Positions 1-14,068 of a stretch of DNA of 64,000 bases are shown here, piece after piece (the stretch's first letter is position 1; each line of letters opens with the position of its first letter). The translations under genes and the position numbers were made by a program. Under the pieces are notes generated by a model. The model made no database searches. It was not told where the DNA came from and saw nothing but the letters and a program-made list of their open reading frames with translations. Source of the stretch: Drosophila pseudoobscura (taxonomy: Eukaryota > Arthropoda > Insecta > Diptera > Drosophilidae); NCBI RefSeq assembly GCF_009870125.1, contig NC_046679.1, forward strand, positions 15,252,001-15,316,000, in the 5' to 3' direction.

Positions 1-331
1 TAGAGCAGAGCTCCACACATGGATGGGGATAGTTAGTCCGAATGGGTGAGTGGGTGAATGTGGGTGGGTGTCCATTGTGCCGAGCCTAGTTAAAGTGTCC
101 GAATCTTAATCTGTTTACTTGTCGGCTGTTGATTCAATCAACACGAACACACAGATGCACTCTCTCAATGCAAATTGGGTTTATTGTTCGGTCAATTGGA
201 TAAGATTTGCTTAGGTGATTGGCTCGGAAGATTATGAGCTCGAAAGATGATGTATGTGCTGTGCTGGCTTGGACGTTGACGTTGACGTTGAGGATGAGGA
301 TGAGGTGATTTGGCACTTGCCAGATCTAGTT

Positions 332-365
332 TCAGTTGCTAAACAGCAACCAGTGCGTGAGGACG
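332..365 (+). promoter_or_regulatory. Inr + DPE core promoter, probable TSS at 334
   Basis: TCAGTT at 332-337 fits the Drosophila initiator with A+1 at 334. GGACG at 361-365 falls exactly at +28 to +32 and fits the downstream promoter element consensus RGWYV. No TATA box is visible at -30. The strict spacing makes chance unlikely. DPE promoters are typical of developmental genes, which suits the long-intron gene downstream. Confidence 0.65.
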
Positions 366-640
366 ACCCGTGTTCAGGCCCATAGACGATTACCCCAAAA
401 ACAGACTCTGTTGAGCAGTGCTAATCCTTTCATCTATCCCTCTCTTTCTCTCCGAACACACAAAAAGGATTTTCCGTGAAAGTGACTCGAGTGTGAAATG
501 ATATTTTAAGAAACAAAGCGAATCAGGCCAGAGCCAAAGTGCAAACAAAACGAAAAGTGTTCAGCAGCAAACATCGCACCCACAAAAGGATCGGGGCCCA
601 AGGAGCCACAGACTGCACTCCAATGCAGTCCCCACTGTAG
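334..640 (+). other. Probable non-coding first exon of the CUB gene
   Basis: The stretch after the predicted TSS has the A/C-rich composition of Drosophila 5' leaders and no long reading frame. TGTAG followed by GTGCGT at 641 is a plausible donor. I assign it to the CUB gene because no other plus-strand gene is visible before the acceptor at 14068. No transcript evidence links them. Confidence 0.45.
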
Positions 641-710
641 GTGCGTATAAGTCAGACAACAATTAACCAAAAACCAAACACAGCACCCAACTAGGGGGAA
701 GGCTAAATGC

Positions 711-735
711 TAGGACTAGGACTAGGACTAGGACT
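711..735. repeat. (TAGGAC)n hexamer repeat
   Basis: About four exact tandem copies of the hexamer lie just after the first exon's predicted donor. Confidence 0.9.
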
Positions 736-1101
736 ATGGCATATCACAGGTTTTTTTTGCCAAAAGGGCGTGTGTTTTATCCTCTCTCTGAAAGTCTTTG
801 TGAGTGTGCTAACGTGTGTGTGTGTATGTGTGGATGAGTGGGTGAGTGGCGCTGCTTCCTCTCTGGTTACTCTTTTTGTTGGCATTTTTCATTGATGTTG
901 ATGGTTTCGTATATCAACTTGGTGCTTCTTTCTCCTTTCTCCTTTCTCCACTCTCCAGTCGGTCGGTGTGTAATAAAATTGATGATAAAATAAAAATGGA
1001 TAATGGGCGATTTTTGGCAGCCGCTCTTCGTCTCGGCCAAGAGTCTGGCAAAAGTTGTTTACCGTCTCTCATTTTTGTGGTAATTCACCAACACCACAAT
1101 T

Positions 1102-1124
1102 CACACACACACACACACACACAC
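1102..1124. repeat. (CA)n microsatellite
   Basis: An uninterrupted CA run. Similar CA/GT runs occur at 4561-4580, 26152-26176, 34848-34880 and 39433-39460. Confidence 0.95.
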
Positions 1125-2770
1125 AAACGGCGACCACGAGCAGTGGTTGCTTTCTCTTTTGTCTCTTTCAACGCGGTTCGGTCTCTCTTTTGCCTTCCTT
1201 CTCTCTTATTGTTGGGGGAGGACTGTGTGGTGTCTGTGTGTGTGTGGGTGGGTGGGTGGTTGGTGAGGTGCTTCATGCATCCTGCCTCTGATAACAAAGC
1301 TGCACGGCCGTTAATGTTGCCGCTGATGGTGCGAGTCCTGACTTGCCTAAAAATTGCAGCATTTTAATCAGGATAATGCGGGAGACAGATACGAAATACA
1401 AACAGGAAGCACACGAACACAAACATACACACAACACAGGGGGGTGGCTTTGCCCCGCCCCTAACACAGGACGACATTAAGGGAGTACACGTTCTGGCTT
1501 CTTCGGAACTGGCTTACGTCTGGTTCTGGACTGGCTTTGGTCTTGGTCTTGGTCTTGGCATAATTTGCCTGTCGTATCGTATTTAGCCGGGTTAATTACC
1601 GAATATCGTGTTGATAGCTTAAGCGTTTCATGAGGCGCCATAATGTGGCAGCGCCAAAGGAGCGCCAGCGGTGTGTCCTTGAGGCACTTTTTAAAATATT
1701 TCCATTGTTGTGCGGTCTCCGGCAATGGTCTCCTAGCCACATTGAGACCTCCTGCAATGGCCAAAGCAATGGCTGCGATAAGGTTAAATATTTAATAGGG
1801 TTTCCAGCTCCTCCTGCTCTCTCTCTCTCTGTGTCTCTAGCGACAACTGTCTTTCTCTCTGTCTATCTGTCTGTCAGTCAGCCGAGAGTTTCTGTCTGTT
1901 TGTCTCTGTCAATGCTGCGACAACACTTGGCTTCGGGAAAAGTTTTGACTCTTCCTTCGCATTGTTTTTGTCCCCCTTGACTATTGTTTTTTGTCCCTGG
2001 GTATGGCAGCATTTTAGAAATAAATTAAAATTTCATTTAAGTGCCTTTCAGCTAAAAACTTTCTTAATTACAAATGTGCCGGGGCACATTCCGTCCCTGA
2101 GGCAGATGCTGAGGCTTTGGGTCTCCTGTTCTATCAATCGATGGGTGTCAAATGTGCTTTTGCATCGACAGTTCAGGGTTAATTTTGTGCCCCATCACGT
2201 TTTACTCCTTCGAAGGGTGTTCCAAGGTGTTTTCTTCTTCTTGGAGATAAACCAAACAGAAGTATTCAGAAACCATTTTTCCTAAAACCGCACTCTTTAC
2301 AAATTGCCTGAAAATGGCACAGACCCACATGGAATCTCGTGCTTATATGTATAGACAAAAGGCCACGCTGACATCTCTTAGTCATGAGCAGGAGCCTGCT
2401 GCCAACAATGGTGGGGCCCAAGATGCGGCATTTATATTCGAGGTCCTCCACTCGCTCACAGTGGCATGCAAAAATAATCATGCAACAACAGAGAGACACA
2501 CAAATATAGATGTACTCGTACTCGCAGAAAGAAAGAACTTTTTGGAGCGCTCTTGCCGTGCACTTAGAGGAAAACGACGGCACCACAGCACGACAGGAGC
2601 AGCATCCACAGTTGGGGCAGGGACAGGGGCTACTGCCACAGCATCAACAATGGGGACAACGCTGGCCACGCCCCACACATGCCCGCTTGTCTGGTTGCCA
2701 CTGGCGATTCAGCATCCATTCACTCATCCATTCATGCGCTCCACTCTGCTTGTGCAGCACTGGACGAGGA

Positions 2771-2848
2771 CGACAACGACAACGACAACGACAACGTTGC
2801 CGGATATGGGAGTGGGTGTGGGAGTGGGAGTGGGAATGGGAATGGGGT
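2771..2848. repeat. (AACGAC)n followed by (GGGAGT)n-type hexamers
   Basis: Two adjacent hexamer tracts, 2771-2795 and about 2808-2848. They generate several spurious low-complexity reading frames on both strands. Confidence 0.85.
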
Positions 2849-5800
2849 GAAGGACTGGGGGGAAGGACTTGCATATTTGCCACATCGTTGTTGCTGCCCA
2901 ACGTTATTGTTGTTGGGGGAACACACTTAAGTGGTCGTTCAGAGTGCGCCAAGTTCTGTTTATGAATAAGAAATAGTTTATTTGCAAAACGTTTACCCAG
3001 GCTCTACACACACCTCCCCTGCAGCGCCCATCGGGCGGTCAATTAGAGGAGCTCCGGAGGAGCGGGTTAAGACCCCGTTTTCTGGCTAATGAAATGATGC
3101 ATGGGAAGTACGTTAAGGGGCATTTTCATAATTGAAAAAGTTTTCAATCCGCATATGGGGCACACACCCGGAAGCGGTGACATCCAAGCGTGGGGGTCGT
3201 CCCTCTGTGTGTCCTGGCAATTTCAATTCGCAACCTCAGGCTGCAGTAAGCGCACCCGTGAGTGCCATAAGCATGCGTCCAAAGATAATTGTTACGTCAT
3301 TAAGTGACTGCCAGTAAAAGGCATGGGCAAACGAAATAAATAAATAAAAGACAATCACACACGCACACCCACACACACACACACACAAAACGCACAGATC
3401 CGCAAATGCTGAAGGAGGCTGAAATAATCGTTGCCTACTTTTGTGCGCATCTCACAATTAAATACATTGGCAGCGACATATGCGGCAAAGCGTAAACAAG
3501 CCCCCCGAATGGGGAATGGGACATGGGGAAGGCAAGAAAGGAAGAAAGGGAAAGGCAAAGGGAAAACCCAGGGAAAACCGAAGCAAAAACAAAGCAACCT
3601 TTTTCCTTTTGCCTTTTGCCATTGCCTCTGTCGCTGTCGCTGTCTGAAGCAAAATCAAAAGGGCGACGGCAGCAGAGGATGCCTGAATGGTGGATGGCTC
3701 TCTGCGTGTCTATCCATGTGACTCTTATTCGTTGGTGTAAGCTGGGCAGCGCAGGCGTGCTCTCTCTCACCCACACACACAGACACACACAGGCACACAC
3801 AAAAAAAGGCACAGAGAGACACAAAGGATGGTTCTCTGTGGATGGGCAATGTCAATGTAACTGTTATCCAGCTGCCGCTCCAGTGGGTTTGTTTCCTTTC
3901 CCCTCTGCTGCAGAGCCCGACCCGATCCGATCCGACCTGACCCTCTACGAGTATGCGATGTTGCTCGTGTGTTTATGCTCTGATTTGACTGCCACTGATA
4001 AGGAGGCACTACGCGCTCCTTCCAGCGGAGGGGGGTGAAGCACTAGGGGAAGGTTGCCCTTTGCATTATAATTCGATCTGCCTTAGACACATTGTGCGTT
4101 GGTATAGTTGTAACTTTTTGCTGCCTTTGGGCGCGAAAGTTTACAATTGACTTTTAACGATATCACACACAGACACACACACACACACACACGGACACAC
4201 AACACTCACTCGCACTCGCACTCACACAGAGAGAGAATGAAAGAGAAACACTCTAACAGGACTAAACTTATGTGCGAATTTATGTGTTATCATTTATTGT
4301 GTGTCCTTTTGTGTGTGAAAACGTGCGCTTGGCAGACAGATATAGCCCTGCCACGCCCCAAAGTCAGCGGCAACGCACCGACACCGACAACGCACCCCAC
4401 CGCCCACCGCCCACCGCCCACCGCCTGTCTGCTAGCGCCATTTTGTGATAATATGCTGCGCCTTTTGTTTTCACAGCAATAAAAATTGGTTGTAATTTAG
4501 TTGCCGCCTGCCTATTGCCTATCCCCTATCGCCCCCCCCACTCACACTCGTTGTGTCTCTGTGTGTGTGTGTGTGTGTGTATGCTTTGTTGTGATTGATA
4601 CGGAGCTTGTGGCAGAGAGGCTTTGTTTGTTTGCCTTTTGGGTTCGTTTCGTTTTCGTTTCCTCTCTAGATTCCCAATTAACTTTCGTTGATGCGTGTTT
4701 CATTTTAATGCCATTTGCGGCTGAACTATTTGTGTGGCATACTTTGCGGCGGCTCTGGAAATTTGCATAGTCATGGCCAATTATGGGCCCGGGAATACAT
4801 CCTTTAATAATATCTATGCTCAGACATGTACTACGTGAGTGGCATAAGTTTCTATAGGGGATTACTGCATCGCATCGCCGGCTGCAGTGCGTGCTGGGCA
4901 AATGAATTGTAGAAACACATATTATAGCCACTCGGAAGCTTCTGTTGAAGGAGTGGCACTTTACCCACATTTCTCTGTAATCTTTTACACACGAATAAGT
5001 AATTTAAATCCACTTGAAATAGCCAACGTGCCACTTCCTGAAGGGAAAACATCTTCTTTGTTTCACCAACTAGATGCCCTTTTCATAAAAGAGCCTTAAA
5101 ATAATCTCGGAAGTGTTTCCTTAACCCATTTACATATAGACCCTGATGATTTAGCGCAGTATCTGCATCAGAAGGCAGAGCATCTGGCTCTGCCCCCTGC
5201 CTCCTGCAATGACAATCTTTCACTTTTCTCATTTTCTCTTTCCATTTCCATTGCAGCCCAGAGCAAAGAATTTCCTTTCTTCGCCCAAACTGAAGCAATT
5301 AACTGAAAATGTAGCAGTGGCAAGAACATGGCCCAACTGGAACACCAAATGCCATGCGATGCAACTAGCATAAATGTGAGTATATTGTAGAGTGAAATGA
5401 AGGGGCCAAGGGGGGAGCGGAGTGTCGCTGCTAATTGCCTGCGAGTCTCAGGCTGCTGCTGAATGCGAAGCCAGAGCTAGAGCCAGAGCCAGAGCCTGTG
5501 CCTGAGCCTGAGTCGGTGCTATTGTGAGTGCCGGAGCATTTCATTTGCTTTCAATTTGGCTGCTGCCATCTAATTGCTTGGCACTAATTTGGCGTCTCGC
5601 ATTTCATTCGCCTTGTCGGGGTAGCCCATTATTAAAATTTCTCCTTGGCACCAGACCCAGACCCAGCCATCCCCAGCCCCATTGTGAGAGCTCTCGTTCT
5701 CCGTCCAACACTAATCAACTGATATGAAATGCAGCTCAGCTCGGTCTTGCCAAACAGCCAGAGGGCCTGGCCTGCCTGTCTCTGGCTAAAACTCCAGCTT

Positions 5801-7775
5801 ATTGAATTGCCAGCACATTGATTCTTGGCACTAGAGAAGAATCCATGTTTGCCTGGCCCCAAAAATAGTAATTTGATTGTGGGGTTGGCAGTGCATCGAT
5901 CCAAGTGCCAGCAGCAGATTGATTTACAGAGGTCTTAGTCCTAGTCTGGCAATAACTGATTGAGAAACGGGCCCCAGCTATTTGAGCAACTTGTGTAAAC
6001 CGCCTAATCATCAACGGAATGGAGTTTACCCTCAATCAGGGCAGATCAAAGCGAGTTTTAAGCCAGCTTCAGCAATTTTCTCACTCGGTTAGATGATCCA
6101 GGTCAGGCTGAGGATAGTACAGGTGCTGTCCCGCCATCTCTTATCACGTTATACAGTTAAGCTGAAATTTGATTTGATTTTTAATATCGTCATGCCTGGT
6201 CCCTGTCCCGGGTCCTGTCCCGAATCACTCTCCTAGTCCCTCTATCTGTGCGCCTGTGTGTCCTGGCTGGCTAAATCAGTTTTACAACTTTTATGTGAAT
6301 CCTTCACCTGCTTTATTGTTGTCGTTGCCGTTGCTGTTGCTGTTGCTTTTGCTGTTGGTATTGCCGTTGCCATTGCCTCCAAGGAGTATAAAAAGCCGTG
6401 TAACATTACCGAGGACAACGGCAAAATGGCTCTGACAGCAACGACAGCAGTGGCAGCAGCAGTGGCAGTGGCAGGAGGAACACCAACAAGGTCCATAGTT
6501 AAACTCAAGCGGGGCTCCAAAGTACAAGATTGTTAGCATGGCGCAGGACACAGCTGGATCCAGGACGACGCCACCGAGCAGTGGCACAAAGGCAAACACA
6601 AATGCACAACATTCTTTCGAGGGCGGATGGAGATGGAGGACGATGCCCGCTGGGCATCGTGTTGGCCAGAGGAGACATGCGGCATGGGGCATGGGGCATG
6701 GTGACTGCGGTTTGCTTTGCCTCCTGTGGATCCTTTCAGATCCATCTAGGTGGCTTGTGGCTTCTGCATTTGAAATGCGGGGAAATGATGCATTAAATCG
6801 AAACGAGGTGCGGGGCGGCTAAGCAACGGCAAACGAGGGGGCGGCAAAACCTGGGCGTGGCCCAGGCGAAAGTTGACACAAAAGCAGGCGTTGGCTTGTC
6901 TTAAGCGGGTAACGAGTCCGGGAAAAGTGTGAGCATGTGTGTGTGTGTGTGTGTGGTACCTTATTTGCATGTGAGACACGCCCCCAACGTGCCAGCGATA
7001 CCTGATATTCAAAAGAGGCACCGCCAAGGTGCATAGAGCCAGTACTACACTGGCAAAACCAATCGCCATGACATATCTTCAGAGTAATCAAAAGCCAATC
7101 GGAGAATAACAAATAGTTTTTGCCTCAAATGGAATCTCTAACAAATAATAAACTCCACGAGGTTTTCAGAAGTTATTCTCCAGAGATTTCATAAAAGGCA
7201 GCTCTGAAAAAATCAGAAAATATTCGATGTAAATGTCCTGGACTCAACAGAAAGAAACAAACATCCTGGGGGACATTGAATATCATGAGAGTTCCTCTAA
7301 AAACTTAAGAAAGGAATGCTAGGGAAGAGCAGAGCGTTAGGAATAGGAATCTGCCAATTATATAGAAAACTTTTGGGTCGTCGTGGTCGGAGCAAGTGAG
7401 ACAAAGTGCCCTCTAGTAAGTCAATATATACATAGGTCATACCCTAGATGCTTATGGCTTATGGATTATAATATCTTGGTTCAATTACTAACCCACATTG
7501 ATTGAAAAACGAAACCCCATTTATTCCCTCAGTGTACTTGCAACTTTGTATGTTCGGGGGTGCAGCCAAAAGTCATCTCCTTTCTGAGAGTGCATCCTGG
7601 GCTAGTCGGGGCACGGGCTCCCTTTCATATCGTGTGGCACGTAGGTTCGTAATAAATTTGAAATTATGTGCACATTTCGTGCCGCAGGCTGAAGGCCAAG
7701 CAATTTGCAACTTGCACTTTGATAATTTATGTTGTATGCAACCCGGCGCCGGTAGTCATAAACATATATCACATC

Positions 7776-7810
7776 TGCCGTGCCGTGCCGTGCCGTGCCT
7801 TGCCGTTCCG
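7776..7810. repeat. (TGCCG)n pentamer repeat
   Basis: Four exact and two variant tandem TGCCG units. Confidence 0.85.
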
Positions 7811-10129
7811 TGCTATGCCGCCCATCCCCCCTGGTTACCATCCCGTGCTGTCATTGTCAGCCGACGCCTGCAGAGTGCAGAGTGAATTTTTTTTCTTTCA
7901 ATTTCCGCGAATGCGCAACACAAAGGACATGGTGTCGGGCGAATGGGGATTGATTATGCCGTCTGTCAAGGACACACCGACAGGCACTCGTCTTCTAGGG
8001 CCTCGGGCTTCCGTTTCCCCTTCAATGGCTTATCTCCTGTCACACGGTTCGACAGCTGTCCAAGGAGGCTGGACAGGCGTTGCCATAAGTCCGATTGAAG
8101 GGTATCATCGACGCAGGGAACCACACAAATTGATGGTCAATGCAAGCGACGCAGCTTAATATCACTAATTAAGGATTCATTCATCATCGGCCAGTCGCCA
8201 CATGCCAGCCACATGCCACATGCCATGTGCCGTGTGTCATGTGTCATGGGCCCACTTGGCATTGCGACCTGCCACTGACAGCTGCAATCGTATATGCCTG
8301 CGTGTTAGCTTTTGAAATTTGATTTACAATTTGCAGCCCAGTCCCAAAACTCGATTCGGTCCTTCCTCCCAATCAGCCCTTCCATATGCAGACAATTAAG
8401 TCAGCATTCAGCATTCAGCATTCAGCATTGAACACAAACCATGGAAACCATTACGCAGCCATCAGATTTAATTTCGATTAATTAAAGTCCGCATTGAATG
8501 GATTTCGCTTTGTGCCAGCGCTGCACTTTGCCAAAGTTTTTCATCTGCATCGAATTCGATTTGATAAATGTTGAATTTGTTAGATCCCCCGCAGGAAGCT
8601 GATTCAATTTGCTGACTTGGCTGTGGCTTTCATTAGCCTCGGCGAAGGGTGGTACTCGCAGTCTCATAGCCCTTTGGGTAAATCGAGTTTGGGTCGTGGA
8701 TGGCCACTGCAGCATATGCATATTTCATGTAGTCTATCATGACTATTCCATGGCAAATTCCGGTACCTCTTCCTGTGTGCCTGCTGCTGCTGCTGCTCCA
8801 TTGATTTTGGCAATCCAATGGATTTGCCTTTTTCCGCTTTCCCCCTTTTCCTGTGCCGTGCCTCCTGCCTGTGCTTGTGTTTGTGTTGGTGCTTGTGTTT
8901 GCCCCAAAACAACAGGCAGTATCGTAAACAATTCGATTTTGACGCACACTCGGTGTGGCAGGGGCAGGGGCGGAGTGCATTCGTTCTAATCGGATTTTGT
9001 TGCAGCTGCGGCCAGAGCTGCCTGGCAACGAAAGCTGCTGCTGCCAGGAAATTGATATCAAAAGCAATTTGGCAACGCTGTCAATGCGGGTGGGGTGGTG
9101 GTTTGAGGTTGGGGTCTGGTCAAATGGCATTGAATTGGAGTCTCTTCCTCCTGTCCCACGCTGCGTATGCGCAACGGAAAAGGGAATCATAATCTTTGAC
9201 ACTTCAATTTGATCGCCCGGTATTTGTAAGGCCTTCGACAGCACAGCAGAAGCTTTCTAGGGGCTCAAATGCTGCCTCCAAGCCGTGCCTCCAGCTCCTG
9301 ACGTTGATGAATATTGCTACAGCGATAAATTCAATTACAAGAGCCGGGGCTGAGTCGAGTCAAGCCAAGTCGAGCGCTATAACTCAACTGACAGCAGCGG
9401 CTGAGAACTCTTTGCCGCCCGCCGTCCGCCTCCACCTCCGTCTCCGTCTCCACCACTTTATCCACTCGACTGGGCCCTTAAAGTGTTGCCTGGGAATTGT
9501 TAGAGGGGACAGACAGGCTCAGGCAGAGGCCCAGCAGATAGGGACACGCACAATGCAAGGGCTGGGGAAAAGGCAAAGGAAAAACAGTTAAAAGTAAACA
9601 GTGGCAGCCCGGAAAAAAGAGGCACAACAACATAAAATAAATGTAATAAATTTTAAACATAGAGATGATAAATTGCTCTGGGACTCGGCTCAAGACGCTG
9701 CCAGTGGCAGTGGCAGTGGCAGTGCCAGAGCCAGTGCCAATGTTGCTTCTGCTTGCCTATTCTCTTGCAACATTTTTACAATTTGTTTGCGGCTTCCCCC
9801 CTGTCGTGTCGCTTGTGGCACGTGTGGCTGGCATTTTTATCTACGAGTATTTGGCAGCTTGCTTTGCTTGTCGCTGTTTAATTTAGTTTGGAAGCTCCGG
9901 AATTGATTCGCTCGGAAAGTTTCGTTCCCCCTTTTCTATTTATATTTCCATTTGAGTTACGGTACTTTACAATCTTTTTGACACGCTCGCGCCTTGCCGA
10001 AAAGTTTTACAACTTGCTACGAAAGTCGCATTAATGTTGCAGTTGCGTTCTGTTGTGTTTTGTCCGTAACTTTTACTTAAGTGCTTCCAGCTGTTAGCTG
10101 GTTCTGTTCTACCAGCTATGCAGATCCGT

Positions 10130-10180
10130 AACAAAAACAAAAACAAAGACAAAAACAAAGACAGAAACAGAAACAAAAAC
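10130..10180. repeat. (ACAAAA)n-type purine-rich tract
   Basis: Imperfect ACAAAA/ACAAAG hexamers without coding content. Confidence 0.8.
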
Positions 10181-11577
10181 CAAAGGCAATACAAAACTAA
10201 ACTATAACAAGGTCTTTACACTTCTATATCGTTGCAGAAACTGAAAGGATTCCGTGATTAGGACGTGTTGTACCCTAACGCTCTAAATGCAGACGATATG
10301 GTGAGTGATTTGATTCCATCTAAAGTGCACATCAACAAGTAGAGCTTCCTGTTGATTAATTTTAAATGCAACCTTCCCCGAGACTGCCAGCGACTGGCGG
10401 GGGAGACAGACATCATAAACATGCACATAAATCATGCATTACGCATACGCCGCATGTGCCCAGGACTATTAACAAGCGCATTGCATATTCATGAAAGTAT
10501 TTTGATGTTTTCAAGTGCACATTGCACAACCAGAAGAGGGGATAACTGCAGTCACAAAGAGAGAGTGAGAGAGACACGCAGGCCAAGTTTTCTAATTAAA
10601 AACTACAAATAATTGTGACTCATAATGAGCACACAAACACACACACGTACACAGCCAACAAACACACACACTTGAAGCACTCGGTGCGTCAACAAAAGCC
10701 AAATTTAAATTGCAATTTGTCTCTGTGCTGCGGTGGCACACTCTGGCGTTGCACAAGCCAGCCTTTTGGGCTGGGGCTGGCGCTGTCGCTAATTTCCATG
10801 GTGCTGCAGCTGCAGCTGCTGCAACAGGATGATGATGAGGTTCTTTGGTTCTGGCATCGTTGCAGCCAGGCAAAGGCATTCCATAACGAGCTGTGCCCGT
10901 TGTTGGTACAACTAAAGAACTTTAATGACATAGTTTAAGCAGAATGTTAATCAGTCGGATGAAAGGCATTTTGCTGCCACCACAGCAATAGCAAATGGCA
11001 GTGTTAAAGCGCACAACAGATGCAGATACAAATGCAGCCAGCCAGCCAGTTGTCTGCTCTGGAGATGGCTAAATTTATGCCACAACTCGCGGCGTGGAAG
11101 TAAAGTGTGGAGTGCTCTAGCTTTTTGTGCAACTGATGATGATGGCGGAGCCGCTGCGGATGCGATGGCAACCAGCCCCATTTGTTGCAGGCAACCATTG
11201 GCTGGGTTTTTCTTGGACCCTCTGCTGAGAGTTTAATAACTATTTTGGAGTGTTTGCCACGCTTAGAGAGTGGCATTGTGCTGAGACTGCATTAAACTAC
11301 AATTTCGATGCAACATCACGCTTATGTTACTCCTAGAGTGGTAGATGCTCTCCAAATACTAATAAAGCACATAATATCCTCGAAGACCATCCATCAAGTC
11401 TGAAAGGGCATCGTGCAGCGGTTGCTAGAGCTGTTGCTGCCACTTTTTCCCTCCCTTTGTGCCCGCTTTGACGTGGTTCCCGGCTTTAGTGTCTTCTAAT
11501 TGGCTCTGGCTGGCTTTTAACTTTTTTCCCCCGTCTTTATTATTTTCTCATTATCCGCGTTTGTCTGCCCCAACAGC

Positions 11578-11600
11578 CGCAGCAGCAGCAGCAGCAGCAG
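11578..11600. repeat. (CAG)n microsatellite, intronic
   Basis: About seven uninterrupted CAG units, followed by TAG in that frame. Not part of any recognised gene. Confidence 0.85.
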
Positions 11601-14068
11601 TAGAAGGGGCGAGCTATTCAAGTTTCACTCATTAAAATGCTGGGGCAAACGCACAGTTAGCTCGGGTCAAAGTATTACCAACTGCAACAGCGAGGAGCAA
11701 AATAATTGCCATAGCCACAGCCACAGCAAATGAAACAGCAAAACAGGTCAGCCGCAAGAACAACAATTGCAGGTGGTATCGTAAACAGCAGAAAGCACCG
11801 AAAAGAGCAAAAACATTTGAATAAACATTTGCCCAAAACAAATTGCAATTCATGGACCGCATTTCCCACTTCCATTTTCAGTTCCATTTCGCACATTTTG
11901 TTCTCTGTTTTCGCTGTCCTGTCTGTTACTGCAGTTGGAATTTCATAATTGCAAGCCTGTGTGTGTCTGTGTCGCTGTGTGCAGGAGTGCAGCAAATATT
12001 TTCCAATTATGTGGCAGCCACATCAAAGGCGGGGCAGAACAGGGACCAAAACAGGGACAGGGACAGGACAGGACAGGACACGGCGAAGTTTTAGCTGCCT
12101 GACAGCTTCTTTAATTATTCAGCAGGATACACACACATGAGCACACACATCCTTTCTGCCAGCTGCCCGGAATTAATGGATACAGTTGAAACGTAACAGA
12201 AAACACCACTCAGCACAACCCTAAGCCCCAGCTGCCTGCTCGACTGCCTTGAACCCACTCGACACTGGACACTCACCATTCGCCATTCACCATTCGCCTC
12301 CTCACCTCACATAGTTACGCATACGCCCTGATGACATTAGTGCAGCATTGCAGACAATTTTCGTTTTGCCAAAAATGGGAAAGCCACAGGAGCACCAAAG
12401 CACCAGAGCACCGATGTCCGGCAGAGGACACTCGCACACCATCCGAGGAAGGAAGGACGAAAGGAGTCGTAGATGGGTGCGTGTGCGTCGCAGTTTCACG
12501 TTGATTACGAGCCTTTTATGGCCCTCTGCTACGTGTGGGCGTCGTTGCTTTGCCCTGCCTTGCTGACTACCTTGGACATAATGTCTATGCGTTCATTGTT
12601 GCAATTTTTACTTTATTATCAACGTCTGTAATCACTATAGCCTATCCTGTCCCCTACCCTTCACCAATGGCAGGCGGGGGGAACTTGCTGCGGCGTCTGT
12701 TATTGTTGCCAAAAACATGTCGAGTGGGGCCACAAATATGATATATGTCCGGACTGACCCACTGGGCGTGGCATTCGGCGAGGGTTTATCTAGTGTTCTA
12801 GCAGATTATTTATGATTATTCCGCATATTTTAATGGCAGGCAAATGAGGAATGTCCTGTCCTGAGCAGGAGCGTAGTCAGGGGGATCTCTACGGAAGAAT
12901 TTCTAAAGGGTTTCATCATTTATATTCCGAAATTTCGCTAGAGTTCTCCACGTTTCTCATACATACGAGTATTTCCCTGTTACGAGAGTCGCTCCTTCTG
13001 TGTGTACATCGGTCTACCAAAAGCTCAATCGGCTTCTGTCAAATAACATCTGAAGTTTTGCGCTTACAGTCCCATCCGAAAGCTTGTGTAATTTTACATT
13101 ACATCTACGTTACTTGGTTAGAGCGCTTGAGATACGTTTTCCACCAAAGCTTTGCACTGCTTTACAACTTTTACATTGTGTAAGCGAAAGCTCTTGGGAA
13201 AAGTGCCATAATGCAAGTGTTTTGCCATACAACGAATACTTGATATTCGCTGGAAAGTAATTATCCAATATTTGATAACTTAAAGTACAGCCATTGTATC
13301 GACACGAGTAAAAAACCCTTCGACAGGTCATACAATCCCTCATTTCCTTAGGACTTCGGCGCAGAAAATGTCGAGTTAAGCCGCAAATCACGTGTCTGTA
13401 ATTGGTAACAAAGATTTTGGGGGTGTATTGCAAATTCTAAGTGTAAGGCTGCGATCCAAAAACTCAGCCAGGCCTACAACCTTATTTTTGTCTCGTGCAA
13501 AATACAATTGTCGCACAGTGTTGGGGAGTACTATCTAGTCAAAGATGCTGCAACAAGTTTCGCATCTCGAACTTTGAATGAAATATATAGTATTACTATT
13601 GATGATGATGACGATATTTCAATTTCGCATCACAGCGGTTTAAGCCCAGTTTAAATGCAAATAAAACTCGTAAAAGGATGGCAAACAGCCAAAGAAATAG
13701 GAAGTAAGGACCCTCATTCGAAAACCCTTTTGGGAGGAATGGGGCTCGTGGAAGCAAAAGGATTGCCCGGCAGCGCTTGGTCGAATAGGGGGCGTGCCAG
13801 TGGAAATTGATTAAAAAGACAAGAACCCCAAAACTCTTTGTTGTTGCTGCTGTCCATCAGGCTACTCCCTCGCTCTGCTGCTGTGGCATGTAATCCTGGC
13901 CCGGGTGTACAAGGAATCGATAATCAAAGCGATTGGAATTATCAAAAGTGTACATCGGTCAACTCGCTTTTGTCCTTAGTCCTTTTCAGATGGCAGTGCA
14001 GACACTTTTTTGTAACATACGAACGAGCATCTTTAATGGTCCATTCTTCTTCTTTAATACCGTTTCAG

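Larger units (their letters stand above)
641..14068 (+). other. Inferred first intron of the CUB gene, 13.4 kb
   Basis: I see no convincing protein-coding exon here. The region holds many simple repeats (CA, GT, AACGAC, TGCCG, ACAAAA, CAG) and unique sequence of intron/enhancer character. Short reading frames follow repeat composition. A TATAAAA at 6387 precedes a short Ala-rich frame that I do not believe. The segment 12,850-13,440 is less repetitive but unidentified. Confidence 0.5.

Noticed and set aside
2314..2965. Overlapping 150-178 codon frames on both strands
   Set aside because: They follow the AACGAC and GGGAGT hexamer tracts, which are open in several frames at once.
6258..6536. 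92-codon plus-strand frame with a hydrophobic Val/Ala stretch and a nearby TATAAAA
   Set aside because: The hydrophobic stretch is produced by GTTGCT/GTTGCC repeats and the rest is Ala/Thr from GCA repeats. No domain, and the antisense frame is just as long.
12851..13433. Frames of 107-110 codons on both strands in a less repetitive segment
   Set aside because: No recognisable domain, no coding-like codon bias, and overlapping frames of equal length on opposite strands suggest chance.
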